Shown in pieces: positions 1-5,561 of a stretch of 8,321 nt of DNA (within the stretch, counting starts at the first letter, position 1; the number at the start of each line of letters is the position of its first letter). A program made the position numbers and the translations under genes. The notes under the pieces are model-generated. The model saw only the letters and a program-made list of their open reading frames with translations, was not told where the DNA came from and made no database searches. Location: NCBI RefSeq assembly GCF_020278625.1, contig NZ_JADAKK010000049.1, forward strand, positions 1-8,321, in the 5' to 3' direction. Source of the DNA: Wolbachia endosymbiont of Mansonella ozzardi. Its GTDB lineage: Bacteria; Pseudomonadota; Alphaproteobacteria; Rickettsiales; Anaplasmataceae.

Positions 1-1
1 T

Positions 2-55
2 AATTTACCTGCTAATCGCAATGTTCATACAGCTGTGCGCGTGATGCTGGAATGA
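2..55 (+). CDS. C-terminal end of an unidentified gene (partial)
   Basis: An open frame entering from the left edge gives 17 codons (NLPANRNVHTAVRVMLE) before TGA at 53-55. Its last base pairs form an ATGA overlap with the ATG of the next ORF at 52, the usual sign of coupled translation in a compact operon. The fragment is too short to assign to a family, and 17 open codons alone would be weak evidence. The overlap and the same-strand genes that follow are the main support. Confidence 0.35.
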   Translation, partial: NLPANRNVHTAVRVMLE

Positions 56-195
56 AACCACTGTTGACTGGCAAAACAGTATTTTTAATTTTCCTATTAC
101 CATTAGCAGTTATTAATGGTATGTGCAAAAATATTGATTATAAAAAGCTTTTAAAGTACAGTAACAACGTTAGTAACAGCTCAATGTATGCATGA
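52..195 (+). CDS. small hypothetical protein with a signal-peptide-like or membrane N-terminus (47 aa)
   Basis: This 47-codon ORF begins with ATG inside an ATGA overlap with the preceding gene and ends at TGA 193-195, eight bases inside serS. The N-terminus has the shape of a signal peptide or membrane anchor: lysines at residues 2 and 8, then a hydrophobic run from about 9 to 21 (VFLIFLLPLAVI). Cys25 follows, but the residues before it (NGM) do not make a good lipobox, so a lipoprotein call is not supported. The rest is short, polar and rich in Lys, Asn and Ser. There is no good Shine-Dalgarno, so translation probably depends on coupling to the upstream gene. I recognise no family. It could be a real small envelope protein or a chance frame; the double overlap argues for the former. 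Confidence 0.42.
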   Translation: MKPLLTGKTVFLIFLLPLAVINGMCKNIDYKKLLKYSNNVSNSSMYA

Positions 196-1468
196 TATAG
201 AATATATACGCAAAAACCCTGAGGAATTCGGGAAAGCGATGAGGAGCAGGGGGATTAAAAATTTTATTGTGGAAGAAATATTGGAAATCGATCATAAAAA
301 AAGGTCATTAACCACTAAACTGCAAGATTTGAATAGGAAGCGCAATGAAATCACAGAAGAGATAAGGAAGCTCAAAATGAACAAGAGCCGCTGTGAAAAT
401 GAGATAGAAGCGTCAAGAAACGTAACAAATGAGATAGAAGCAATCAGTTTTAAAGAGCAAACAGAGAAAGATAACTTGATGAATATCTTATCTAACTTGC
501 CAAATATCCCTACACAAAACGTGCCAATAGGTGAAGATGAAAGCTCCAATGTAGAGGTTAAAAAATATGGGGAGAAAAGAAAACTTGATTTTGTGCCAAA
601 GTCTCATTATGAGCTCGGAGAGAGGTTGGATTCGATGGATTTTGAACAAGCAGCAAAAATCTCCGGGTCAAAATTTGCAGTATTGAAAGGACGGTTGGCT
701 AAGCTTGCACGAGCATTAGTAAATTTTATGCTTGAAATGCATATTAATAAATTTGACTATACTGAGGTATATCATCCGGCTTTGGTGAAGAACGAAGCGA
801 TGTATAATGTTGGTCAGCTACCGAAATTTTCGAATGATTCATATTTAACTACCGACGAATTGAGATTGATTCCTACAGGTGAAGTGGTTTTAACAAATTT
901 GGTTGCTGATAAAATAATAGAAGAAAAAGAACTGCCAGTTCGTTTTACTGCATATTCGGAGTGTTTTCGTAAGGAGGCTGGTAGCGGAGGAATAGACACG
1001 AGAGGCATGGTCAGGCAACATCAATTTGGTAAAGTGGAGTTGGTGAGTATCACAACCGAAAACCGATCAAATGATGAACTTGAGCGTATGACAAGTGTTG
1101 CTGAAGAGATATTAAAGCAATTGGAATTGCCATATAGGGTGATGCTGCTATGCAGTGGTGATATGAGCTTTGCCGCGCAGAAGACTTATGACATAGAGGT
1201 TTGGCTGCCTGAGCAAAATAAATATAGAGAGATATCAAGTTGCTCAAATTGCGGTGCATTTCAGGCAAGAAGAATGAACGCTAAATATTCTTTAGAAGCT
1301 AATAAAAAGGTGAAAAAATACGTTCACACTTTAAACGGCTCGGCTTTAGCCATAGGAAGAACGATTATTGCCATAATGGAAAATTATCAGAATCCTGACG
1401 GGTCGATTACAATACCAAAAGTGTTGCAAAAATATATGAGTAATGATACTGTTATAAACAAACAATAG
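188..1468 (+). CDS. serS: seryl-tRNA synthetase
   Basis: Cytoplasmic class II aminoacyl-tRNA synthetase that charges tRNA-Ser, and tRNA-Sec where present, with serine using ATP. The 426-residue product is normal length for the bacterial family. Residues ~26-100 form the charged, heptad-like N-terminal arm, an antiparallel coiled coil that grips the long variable arm of the tRNA. The catalytic core follows. LIPTGE at ~227-232 is the serine-binding loop. Motif 2 runs from ~252 (FTAYSECFRKEAGS, then DTRGMVRQHQF). Motif 3 is at ~382-398 (LNGSALAIGRTIIAIMEN). SSCSN at ~350-354 is also family-typical. No expected residue appears missing. The ATG at 188 gives the usual short lead into the arm (MHDIEYIRKNPEEF). 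It has no strong Shine-Dalgarno and overlaps the previous ORF by 8 bp, so coupling is likely. purD follows after 32 bp. Confidence 0.97.
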   Translation: MHDIEYIRKNPEEFGKAMRSRGIKNFIVEEILEIDHKKRSLTTKLQDLNRKRNEITEEIRKLKMNKSRCENEIEASRNVTNEIEAISFKEQTEKDNLMNILSNLPNIPTQNVPIGEDESSNVEVKKYGEKRKLDFVPKSHYELGERLDSMDFEQAAKISGSKFAVLKGRLAKLARALVNFMLEMHINKFDYTEVYHPALVKNEAMYNVGQLPKFSNDSYLTTDELRLIPTGEVVLTNLVADKIIEEKELPVRFTAYSECFRKEAGSGGIDTRGMVRQHQFGKVELVSITTENRSNDELERMTSVAEEILKQLELPYRVMLLCSGDMSFAAQKTYDIEVWLPEQNKYREISSCSNCGAFQARRMNAKYSLEANKKVKKYVHTLNGSALAIGRTIIAIMENYQNPDGSITIPKVLQKYMSNDTVINKQ

Positions 1469-1500
1469 TTTTAACATACAAAAAAACGAGGAAATTAAAG

Positions 1501-2772
1501 ATGAAGGTTCTGGTTATAGGCTCTGGTGGGCGTGAGCATGCTTTACTTTGGGCTTTAAAAAAATCTCCTATCTTAACTGAGTTATATATCACTCCTGGCC
1601 GCCGAGCTATGGAAAATCTTGGGGTTCTTGTGGATATAAATATCCAAAACTCAATTGATATTACACAATTTTGCAAGAAAGGAAATATAGAGTTAGTTGT
1701 TATTGGTCCAGAGCAACCAATAATCGATGGGCTTGCTGACAACCTAGTTGCAGAGGGAATAAATGTTTTTGCTCCAAGTCGAGCAGCTGCAAAGCTTGAG
1801 GCGTCAAAGTCTTTTACCAAGGGATTATGTAAACAATATGGTATACCAACTGCCAATTATGAGTGTTTTGTAGATGAGGGATTAGCTAAAAACTTTGTAT
1901 GCAGCAATAAAATAAAATTTCCACTTGTAGTAAAAGCAAACGGAATTGCATCAGGGAAAGGCGTAGTAATATGCAACACAGAAAATGAAGCTTTTTCGGC
2001 GATAGATTCAATGTTGGTAGAGAAAAAATTTGGTGAATCAGGCGAAGAGATAGTCATAGAAGAGTTTTTAGTTGGAGAGGAGTTAAGCTTTTTTGCTTTT
2101 GTTGACGGGTTGGAAGTGGCAACCCTTGGATGTGCAAAGGATTATAAAAGAGCTAATGAAAACAATGAAGGTCAAAACACCGGAGGTATGGGGGCATACT
2201 CATCTCCTTCAATTATGAGTAAGGATATGGAACAAAAAATTATCCAAAGAATAATATATCCAACAATTCAAGCACTGACTAATATGGGGACGCCTTATAA
2301 AGGAGTGCTCTTTGCTGGCTTAATGATTTGCAAGGATAGCCCTAAACTTCTTGAGTATAATGTTAGATTCGGTGATCCAGAGATACAATCTATTTTGCCT
2401 AGATTTGATGAAAATTGTGACTTATTAAAATTAATGTTATCAGTTGCAGAAGGAAAATTGAGTGCCAAAGCGGTGGAGCTTACTAACAAATCTACAGTTT
2501 GTGTAGTTGTTGCAAGTAAGGATTATCCAGGTGATTATAAAACTGGAGAAATAATTAGAGGATTGGATAAAATTGAGAGTATTCCCGGTATACTGGTATT
2601 TCATGCTGGTACTCAGTTGGATGAAAGCGGTAACTTAGTTTCCGATGCTGGGAGAGTGCTCAATATAGTAGGGGAGGGAAGCAGTGTGGGAGAAGCTAAA
2701 AGTAAAGTATACTCAGCACTGAACTTTTTAGAATGGCCAGGGGGTTTCTTCAGGTACGATATCGGTAGTTAA
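1501..2772 (+). CDS. purD: phosphoribosylamine-glycine ligase (GAR synthetase)
   Basis: Catalyses the second step of de novo purine synthesis: phosphoribosylamine + glycine + ATP to GAR, in the cytoplasm. At 423 residues it is full length for monofunctional bacterial PurD. The N-domain starts with MKVLVIGSGGREHAL at 1-15. The ATP-grasp part shows PLVVKANGIASGKGVV at ~141-156, VIEEFLVGEELSFF at ~185-198, AKDYKRA at 212-218, and NTGGMGAYSS at ~226-235. LEYNVRFGDPEIQ at ~284-296 holds the metal-binding acid/Asn pair. The C-terminal end GGFFRYDIG is family-typical. GAGGA at 1488-1492 lies 8 bases before the ATG. No terminator or clear promoter is visible in the 32-bp gap after serS, so the two are probably co-transcribed although their pathways differ. 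With guaA downstream, it shows that the organism can make purines. Confidence 0.97.
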   Translation: MKVLVIGSGGREHALLWALKKSPILTELYITPGRRAMENLGVLVDINIQNSIDITQFCKKGNIELVVIGPEQPIIDGLADNLVAEGINVFAPSRAAAKLEASKSFTKGLCKQYGIPTANYECFVDEGLAKNFVCSNKIKFPLVVKANGIASGKGVVICNTENEAFSAIDSMLVEKKFGESGEEIVIEEFLVGEELSFFAFVDGLEVATLGCAKDYKRANENNEGQNTGGMGAYSSPSIMSKDMEQKIIQRIIYPTIQALTNMGTPYKGVLFAGLMICKDSPKLLEYNVRFGDPEIQSILPRFDENCDLLKLMLSVAEGKLSAKAVELTNKSTVCVVVASKDYPGDYKTGEIIRGLDKIESIPGILVFHAGTQLDESGNLVSDAGRVLNIVGEGSSVGEAKSKVYSALNFLEWPGGFFRYDIGS

Positions 2773-2878
2773 GTTACGCCTGTACATGAAAGTCAGAAGT
2801 TTTAAATCATCTTTCTTAAAGGTATTTTTAATATACTAGATGTATTACTGACAAGTGATAACAAAACTGGGGGTTTTT

Positions 2879-3046
2879 ATGGAAACCTCTAAATTAACTT
2901 TACTCGACTTGCAAAACTTTCTTGGCAGTTTAAAGAATCATGTGCGCAGTGAAGTAGAAAAATATGTAAATGAAAGAGCAGAGGAAGTTAAAAACAAGGT
3001 TGTAACATATATAATGTACAAGGTGTTAAAACATGTTAGGCAATAA
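2879..3046 (+). CDS. small hypothetical protein (55 aa), helical
   Basis: ATG at 2879 follows GGGGG (2869-2873) by five bases. An in-frame GTG at 2855 would add eight residues but has no ribosome binding site, so ATG is preferred. The product is highly charged and looks like one long amphipathic helix: LQNFLGSLKNHV, then SEVEKYVNERAEEVKNKV, then YIMYKVLKHVRQ. There is no signal peptide or convincing membrane segment. A possible -10 box, TATACT at 2832-2837, lies upstream without a good -35. The last 14 bases overlap the start of the broken gene at 3033, so the two were probably a small translationally coupled pair. I recognise no family. It may be intact, or a leftover of a decaying locus. 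Confidence 0.5.
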   Translation: METSKLTLLDLQNFLGSLKNHVRSEVEKYVNERAEEVKNKVVTYIMYKVLKHVRQ

Positions 3047-3370
3047 ACCGCCAGATGCGTCCAAAGTAAGTAAACCTGAAGAGGTTATACATAGTTGATG
3101 ATGGCTTAACTCAAGATCACAAAATTATTTTAAGCTCTTTTTATAGGGAAAATACTTATTGGAAAATATAAAGGAAAAACATACGAGGTTGCAATCATCA
3201 ATAAAGGCAAGTTTATCTACAATGGAAAAGAATATGACCCTCCCTCTGCGGCTTGCACAGGAATTACTGGTAAAAGTTGCAACGGTTGGGATTTTTTTAA
3301 AGTATGCCTTAACCCTGAGGAAGGACTAAGAACTCTAAGCTATCACTATACAAAGTTTCTTTCAGCTTAA
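3033..3370 (+). pseudogene. frameshifted gene, RAMA/DUF2924-like C-terminal domain
   Basis: Three overlapping reading-frame pieces join into one protein of about 112 residues. The first runs from ATG 3033 (SD-like AAGGTG at 3020-3025) to TGA 3096-3098 and gives MLGNKPPDASKVSKPEE. The second is open from 3070 to TAA 3169-3171 and gives YIVDDGLTQDHKIILSSF. The third is open from 3134 to TAA 3368-3370, with no ATG, GTG or TTG of its own. The last shift lies at or near a TTTTT run (3138-3142), where one extra T would cause it. The C-terminal piece reads GKYKGKTYEVAI, then GKFIYNGKEYDPPSAA, then TGITGKSCNGWDFFKV. A small beta-rich module with KGK-Y-V, G-NGKEY-SAA and ITG-NGW-FF resembles RAMA (restriction/methylase-associated) or DUF2924; DUF4357 is a third option. 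The family call is from motif memory and is tentative; the breakage is seen directly. Confidence 0.62.
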
Positions 3371-3417
3371 AATAGTAACGTTTAAGTTATACATTAAAGC
3401 TTTTAAAGAGGTCTTAG

Positions 3418-3446
3418 TTTACTTGCATCACTATTTCCTTTATTAT
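3418..3446 (+). promoter_or_regulatory. predicted sigma-70 promoter of guaA
   Basis: TTTACT (3418-3423) and TATTAT (3441-3446) are separated by exactly 17 bp, matching the -35 and -10 consensus at 4/6 and 5/6 positions. Initiation near 3453 would leave a leader of about 27 bases containing the Shine-Dalgarno. No competing terminator lies between the broken gene and this site. Confidence 0.5.
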
Positions 3447-3468
3447 CAAACATTACTTTAAATAATAT

Positions 3469-3475
3469 GGAGGAG
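3469..3475 (+). promoter_or_regulatory. strong Shine-Dalgarno fixing the TTG start of guaA
   Basis: GGAGGAG ends four bases before TTG at 3480, which opens the reading frame exactly where GMP synthases begin ([11 protein letters not shown]). No in-frame ATG lies nearby upstream, so the site supports the rare TTG start. Confidence 0.8.
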
Positions 3476-3479
3476 CACA

Positions 3480-5042
3480 TTGTCAACAATTGCTATTATT
3501 GATTTTGGTTCACAATTTACACAGCTTATCGCGAGACAAATAAGGGAAATGAGCGTTTATTGTGAGATATTTCCAAGCAACATCAGTTTTGAAACAATAT
3601 CGAAGTTCAACGGGTTCATTTTCTCTGGAGGGCCACAATCCGTAAATGAAAGCTGTACTGAGGCAAGTGAAGTAGTACATGAAATTATAAAACTCAATGA
3701 GGCAACAAACGTTCCTATACTTGGAATATGCTACGGGCAGCAACTCATTTGTCATTATTTTGGAGCAAAAGTAAAAAGGAAATTCAAACAAGAATTTGGT
3801 AGAACTGAGATCAAAATACTAAAAGAATCCCCAATTATAAAGGATACGTGGGAAGTCAATTCCGAAGTGGATGTGCTGATGAATCATGCAGACAGTGTTG
3901 AAACTATACCGCAGGGATTTACTGTTATTGCATCGAGTGTGATAAATCAAACAATCGCAATAATTGCCAACGAACAGCGGAGGATTTACTGTACCCAATT
4001 TCATCCTGAAGTTAAGCCCACAGCAAATGGCAGCAAGTTGCTCTCTAATTTCTTGGATATTGCAAATTGTGAAAGAGACTGGACAATGAGGTCACTTGTT
4101 GAAAAGCAGAAGGAAAAAATTAAAAACTTAGTAGGAAAAAGAAAGGTAATTGCCGCAGTAAGTGGCGGTGTTGATTCAAGTGTTGCAGCAACTCTCACAT
4201 ATAAAGCCATAGGAAAACAATTGAACTGTATTTTTATTGACACTGGGTTGTTACGCAAAGACCAAACTATTGCTATGTTGAAAGAGATTCCGATAAACTA
4301 CGTTGACAGATCAAAATTATTTTTGAGCAGGTTAAAGGGAATAACTGATCCGGAAGAAAAGCGAAAGATTATCGGAAATACCTTCATTGAAGTGTTTGAA
4401 GAAGAGGCGAAAAAAATAGGTGATGTGGACTTTTTAATGCAAGGCACCATCTACTCCGATGTAGTTGAGTCAGGGCACGCTTCAGGAAATGCTAGTACAA
4501 TTAAGTCTCATCACAATGTTGGTGGATTGCCGGAAAAGATGAATCTAAAGCTAATGGAGCCTTTACGCTATCTCTTTAAAGATGAAGTAAGGCTGCTTGG
4601 AAAAGAAATTAGTCTTTCAAACGAGATAATATTTCAACATCCGTTTCCTGGGCCTGGACTTGCAGTGAGGATCATAGGCGAAGTAGATGAAGAAAGGGTA
4701 CGAATATTGCAAGAGGTAGATGAAATATATATCAATACAATGAAAAGTTATGATCTGTATAATAAGATATGGCAGGCTTTTGCTGTACTGTTACCAATAA
4801 GAACTGTGGGAGTTATGGGGGATAATCGCAGATATGGATATGTTTGTGCTTTGAGAGCTGTAACATCGTCTGACGGTATGACGGCTGATGCATTTCCATT
4901 TGAGAGTAAGAATCAACATTCATTAGTATTTTGGAATTTTCTGCAGAACGTTAGTAGCATAATCGTTAATAACGTTTCCAGAGTAAATAGAGTTGTATAT
5001 GATTTAACTTCCAAACCACCAGCAACTATTGAGTGGGAGTAA
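3480..5042 (+). CDS. guaA: GMP synthase (glutamine-hydrolysing)
   Basis: Converts XMP to GMP with ATP and ammonia from glutamine, the final step of the guanine branch. The 520-residue protein is full length and carries both activities. The class I glutamine amidotransferase is at ~1-195: [14 protein letters not shown] at its start, FSGGP at 48-52, nucleophile Cys84 in GICYGQQ, and His175/Glu177 in QFHPEV. The ATP pyrophosphatase follows at ~220-400, with P-loop SGGVDS at 228-233 and the [13 protein letters not shown] segment at ~319-331. The C-terminal dimerisation domain includes [15 protein letters not shown] at ~387-401 and ends in KPPATIEWE, the normal terminus. Translation starts at TTG. 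It has a predicted promoter of its own and a hairpin terminator five bases past the stop, so it is probably a single-gene unit. Confidence 0.97.
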   Translation: MSTIAIIDFGSQFTQLIARQIREMSVYCEIFPSNISFETISKFNGFIFSGGPQSVNESCTEASEVVHEIIKLNEATNVPILGICYGQQLICHYFGAKVKRKFKQEFGRTEIKILKESPIIKDTWEVNSEVDVLMNHADSVETIPQGFTVIASSVINQTIAIIANEQRRIYCTQFHPEVKPTANGSKLLSNFLDIANCERDWTMRSLVEKQKEKIKNLVGKRKVIAAVSGGVDSSVAATLTYKAIGKQLNCIFIDTGLLRKDQTIAMLKEIPINYVDRSKLFLSRLKGITDPEEKRKIIGNTFIEVFEEEAKKIGDVDFLMQGTIYSDVVESGHASGNASTIKSHHNVGGLPEKMNLKLMEPLRYLFKDEVRLLGKEISLSNEIIFQHPFPGPGLAVRIIGEVDEERVRILQEVDEIYINTMKSYDLYNKIWQAFAVLLPIRTVGVMGDNRRYGYVCALRAVTSSDGMTADAFPFESKNQHSLVFWNFLQNVSSIIVNNVSRVNRVVYDLTSKPPATIEWE

Positions 5043-5047
5043 TCGTG

Positions 5048-5073
5048 AGCCAGTGCTCCGACACTGGTTTTTT
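5048..5073 (+). terminator. rho-independent terminator of guaA
   Basis: CCAGTG (5050-5055) pairs with CACTGG (5062-5067) around a six-base loop, CTCCGA, followed by TTTTTT at 5068-5073. It begins just after the guaA stop and is a textbook intrinsic terminator. Confidence 0.85.
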
Positions 5074-5095
5074 AAGTCACAAGAGCTATAAAAAT

Positions 5096-5145
5096 TACTT
5101 GACAACCTTTGCCAGCCTTGCTACTATAGAAAACAAGGGCATTTC
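5096..5145 (+). repeat. promoter-hairpin element, copy 1
   Basis: This stretch aligns with 8274-8321 over nearly its whole length, with a two-base gap. Shared blocks are TACTT-ACAA, TGCC, TAC-ATAG and AGGG-ATTTC. The -35 and -10 boxes and their 17-bp spacing are kept, and each copy has a five-base stem around the -10 region, although the paired positions are offset between copies. It starts 54 bp after the guaA stop. It could be a dispersed intergenic repeat carrying a promoter or a reused regulatory element. Two copies are too few to decide. Confidence 0.55.
5099..5127 (+). promoter_or_regulatory. near-consensus sigma-70 promoter with no assigned gene
   Basis: TTGACA (5099-5104) matches the -35 consensus perfectly. 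Exactly 17 bp later comes TACTAT (5122-5127), a 4/6 match to the -10. This is the best promoter-like sequence in the window, yet it points into the gene-poor stretch after the guaA terminator, away from the minus-strand gene. Its closest downstream candidate is a 35-codon ORF at 5179. A short inverted repeat (CCTTG 5116-5120 with CAAGG 5134-5138) straddles the -10. A related copy lies at 8277-8305. Confidence 0.55.
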
Positions 5146-5164
5146 TGATTGAAAGCTTGTTTTC
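5129..5164. repeat. 9-bp inverted repeat downstream of the orphan promoter
   Basis: GAAAACAAG (5129-5137) is matched perfectly by CTTGTTTTC (5156-5164) with an 18-base loop. The left arm begins two bases after the -10 and shares CAAG with the smaller stem formed with 5116-5120, so the two pairings exclude each other in DNA. If transcription starts near 5134, only part of the left arm would be in RNA. This favours a protein-binding or repeat-derived palindrome over an RNA structure. Confidence 0.55.
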
Positions 5165-5178
5165 GATCTCCAGGCTCA

Positions 5179-5286
5179 ATGACAAAATTCAGTAAAAAAC
5201 TCAGGATATTTTTCGATGGATTGTATCAGATTATAGTGGCTGTATGTCCTTTTCACTTTTTCTACATTCAGCCAAGCCGCGCTTAA
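5179..5286 (+). CDS. possible 35-residue small protein, hydrophobic centre
   Basis: An ATG at 5179 opens 35 codons ending at TAA 5284-5286. The product has a basic start (TKFSKKLR), then hydrophobic IFFDGLYQIIVAV, then an aromatic stretch (CPFHFFYIQPSRA), a shape seen in short membrane peptides. It lies about 45 bases past the expected start of transcription from the near-consensus promoter at 5099. The only ribosome-binding-site-like bases are CAGG at 5171-5174, which is weak. The stop codon sits inside a perfect six-base hairpin. I recognise no family, and such a short frame may be chance or part of repeat material. Confidence 0.25.
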   Translation: MTKFSKKLRIFFDGLYQIIVAVCPFHFFYIQPSRA

Positions 5287-5294
5287 ACTAAGCG
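5280..5294. repeat. perfect short hairpin CGCTTA/TAAGCG
   Basis: CGCTTA (5280-5285) and TAAGCG (5289-5294) are perfect inverted repeats around AAC. There is no T-run after it on the plus strand, so it is not an obvious terminator. It covers the stop of the putative 35-codon ORF. Confidence 0.45.
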
Positions 5295-5520
5295 TCAGCA
5301 AATTATTATAACGCCAATTTAAAGTATTATAGAGTCAAAACTTGCCACTCGGGGTTTCTTTTACCTTTTTTTCTCATCTGGTAAGCTTCTTAAGTATTTA
5401 TTATTAAAGTAGTATCAGGAATCCCAGTGTCAGCTACTTGGGTGTAAGAACAGGACTACTTGGATGACATCATAGGGAAACTAGAATGACAAGAAGGGGT
5501 GCCGAAATGACGCTCTCCCT
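5295..5520. repeat. non-coding, repeat-like intergenic stretch
   Basis: I see no convincing gene in this stretch. It has polypyrimidine runs (around 5354-5380) and a near-palindrome CCCAGTGTCAGCTACTTGGG at 5423-5442. The 11-bp motif CTACTTGGRTG occurs twice (5434-5444 and 5456-5466), 22 bp apart. The phrases GGATGACATCATAGGG and GAATGACAAGAAGGGG resemble degraded short intergenic repeats common in Wolbachia genomes. That resemblance is from memory and was not checked. Confidence 0.4.
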
Positions 5521-5521
5521 A

Positions 5522-5551
5522 AAATGCCCATGGCTAAAGCCATGGGCATTT
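5522..5551 (-). terminator. perfect 13-bp palindrome, likely terminator of the minus-strand gene
   Basis: The arms at 5522-5534 (AAATGCCCATGGC) and 5539-5551 are perfect inverted repeats around TAAA. The element lies ten bases past the stop of the minus-strand gene. Read on that strand, the stem ends in TTTT (5524-5521). On the plus strand it is followed by CTT after the stem's TTT, so it could also stop transcription arriving from 5099. Both T-runs are short, but the stem is strong; a bidirectional terminator is the best reading. Confidence 0.7.
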
Positions 5552-5561
5552 CTTGTGCAGA

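Noticed and set aside
124..126. Lipoprotein cysteine (Cys25) in the 47-codon ORF
   Set aside because: The preceding residues Asn-Gly-Met do not fit the lipobox, which needs a small residue directly before Cys.
1452..1856. 134-codon minus-strand ORF across the serS-purD junction
   Set aside because: It lies antisense to purD, whose family motifs are intact on the plus strand. The frame has no ribosome site and no recognisable domain.
2855..2857. GTG as the start of the small ORF after purD
   Set aside because: It has no Shine-Dalgarno and adds eight residues. ATG at 2879 has GGGGG at suitable spacing.
3510..4258. Three minus-strand ORFs (61-93 codons) inside guaA
   Set aside because: All are antisense to conserved GMP synthase domains and show no start signals; they are by-products of guaA codon use.
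5074..5561. tRNA, CRISPR array or insertion sequence in the gene-poor stretch
   Set aside because: I saw no cloverleaf with CCA-side pairing, no regularly spaced direct repeats and no transposase fragment in any frame.
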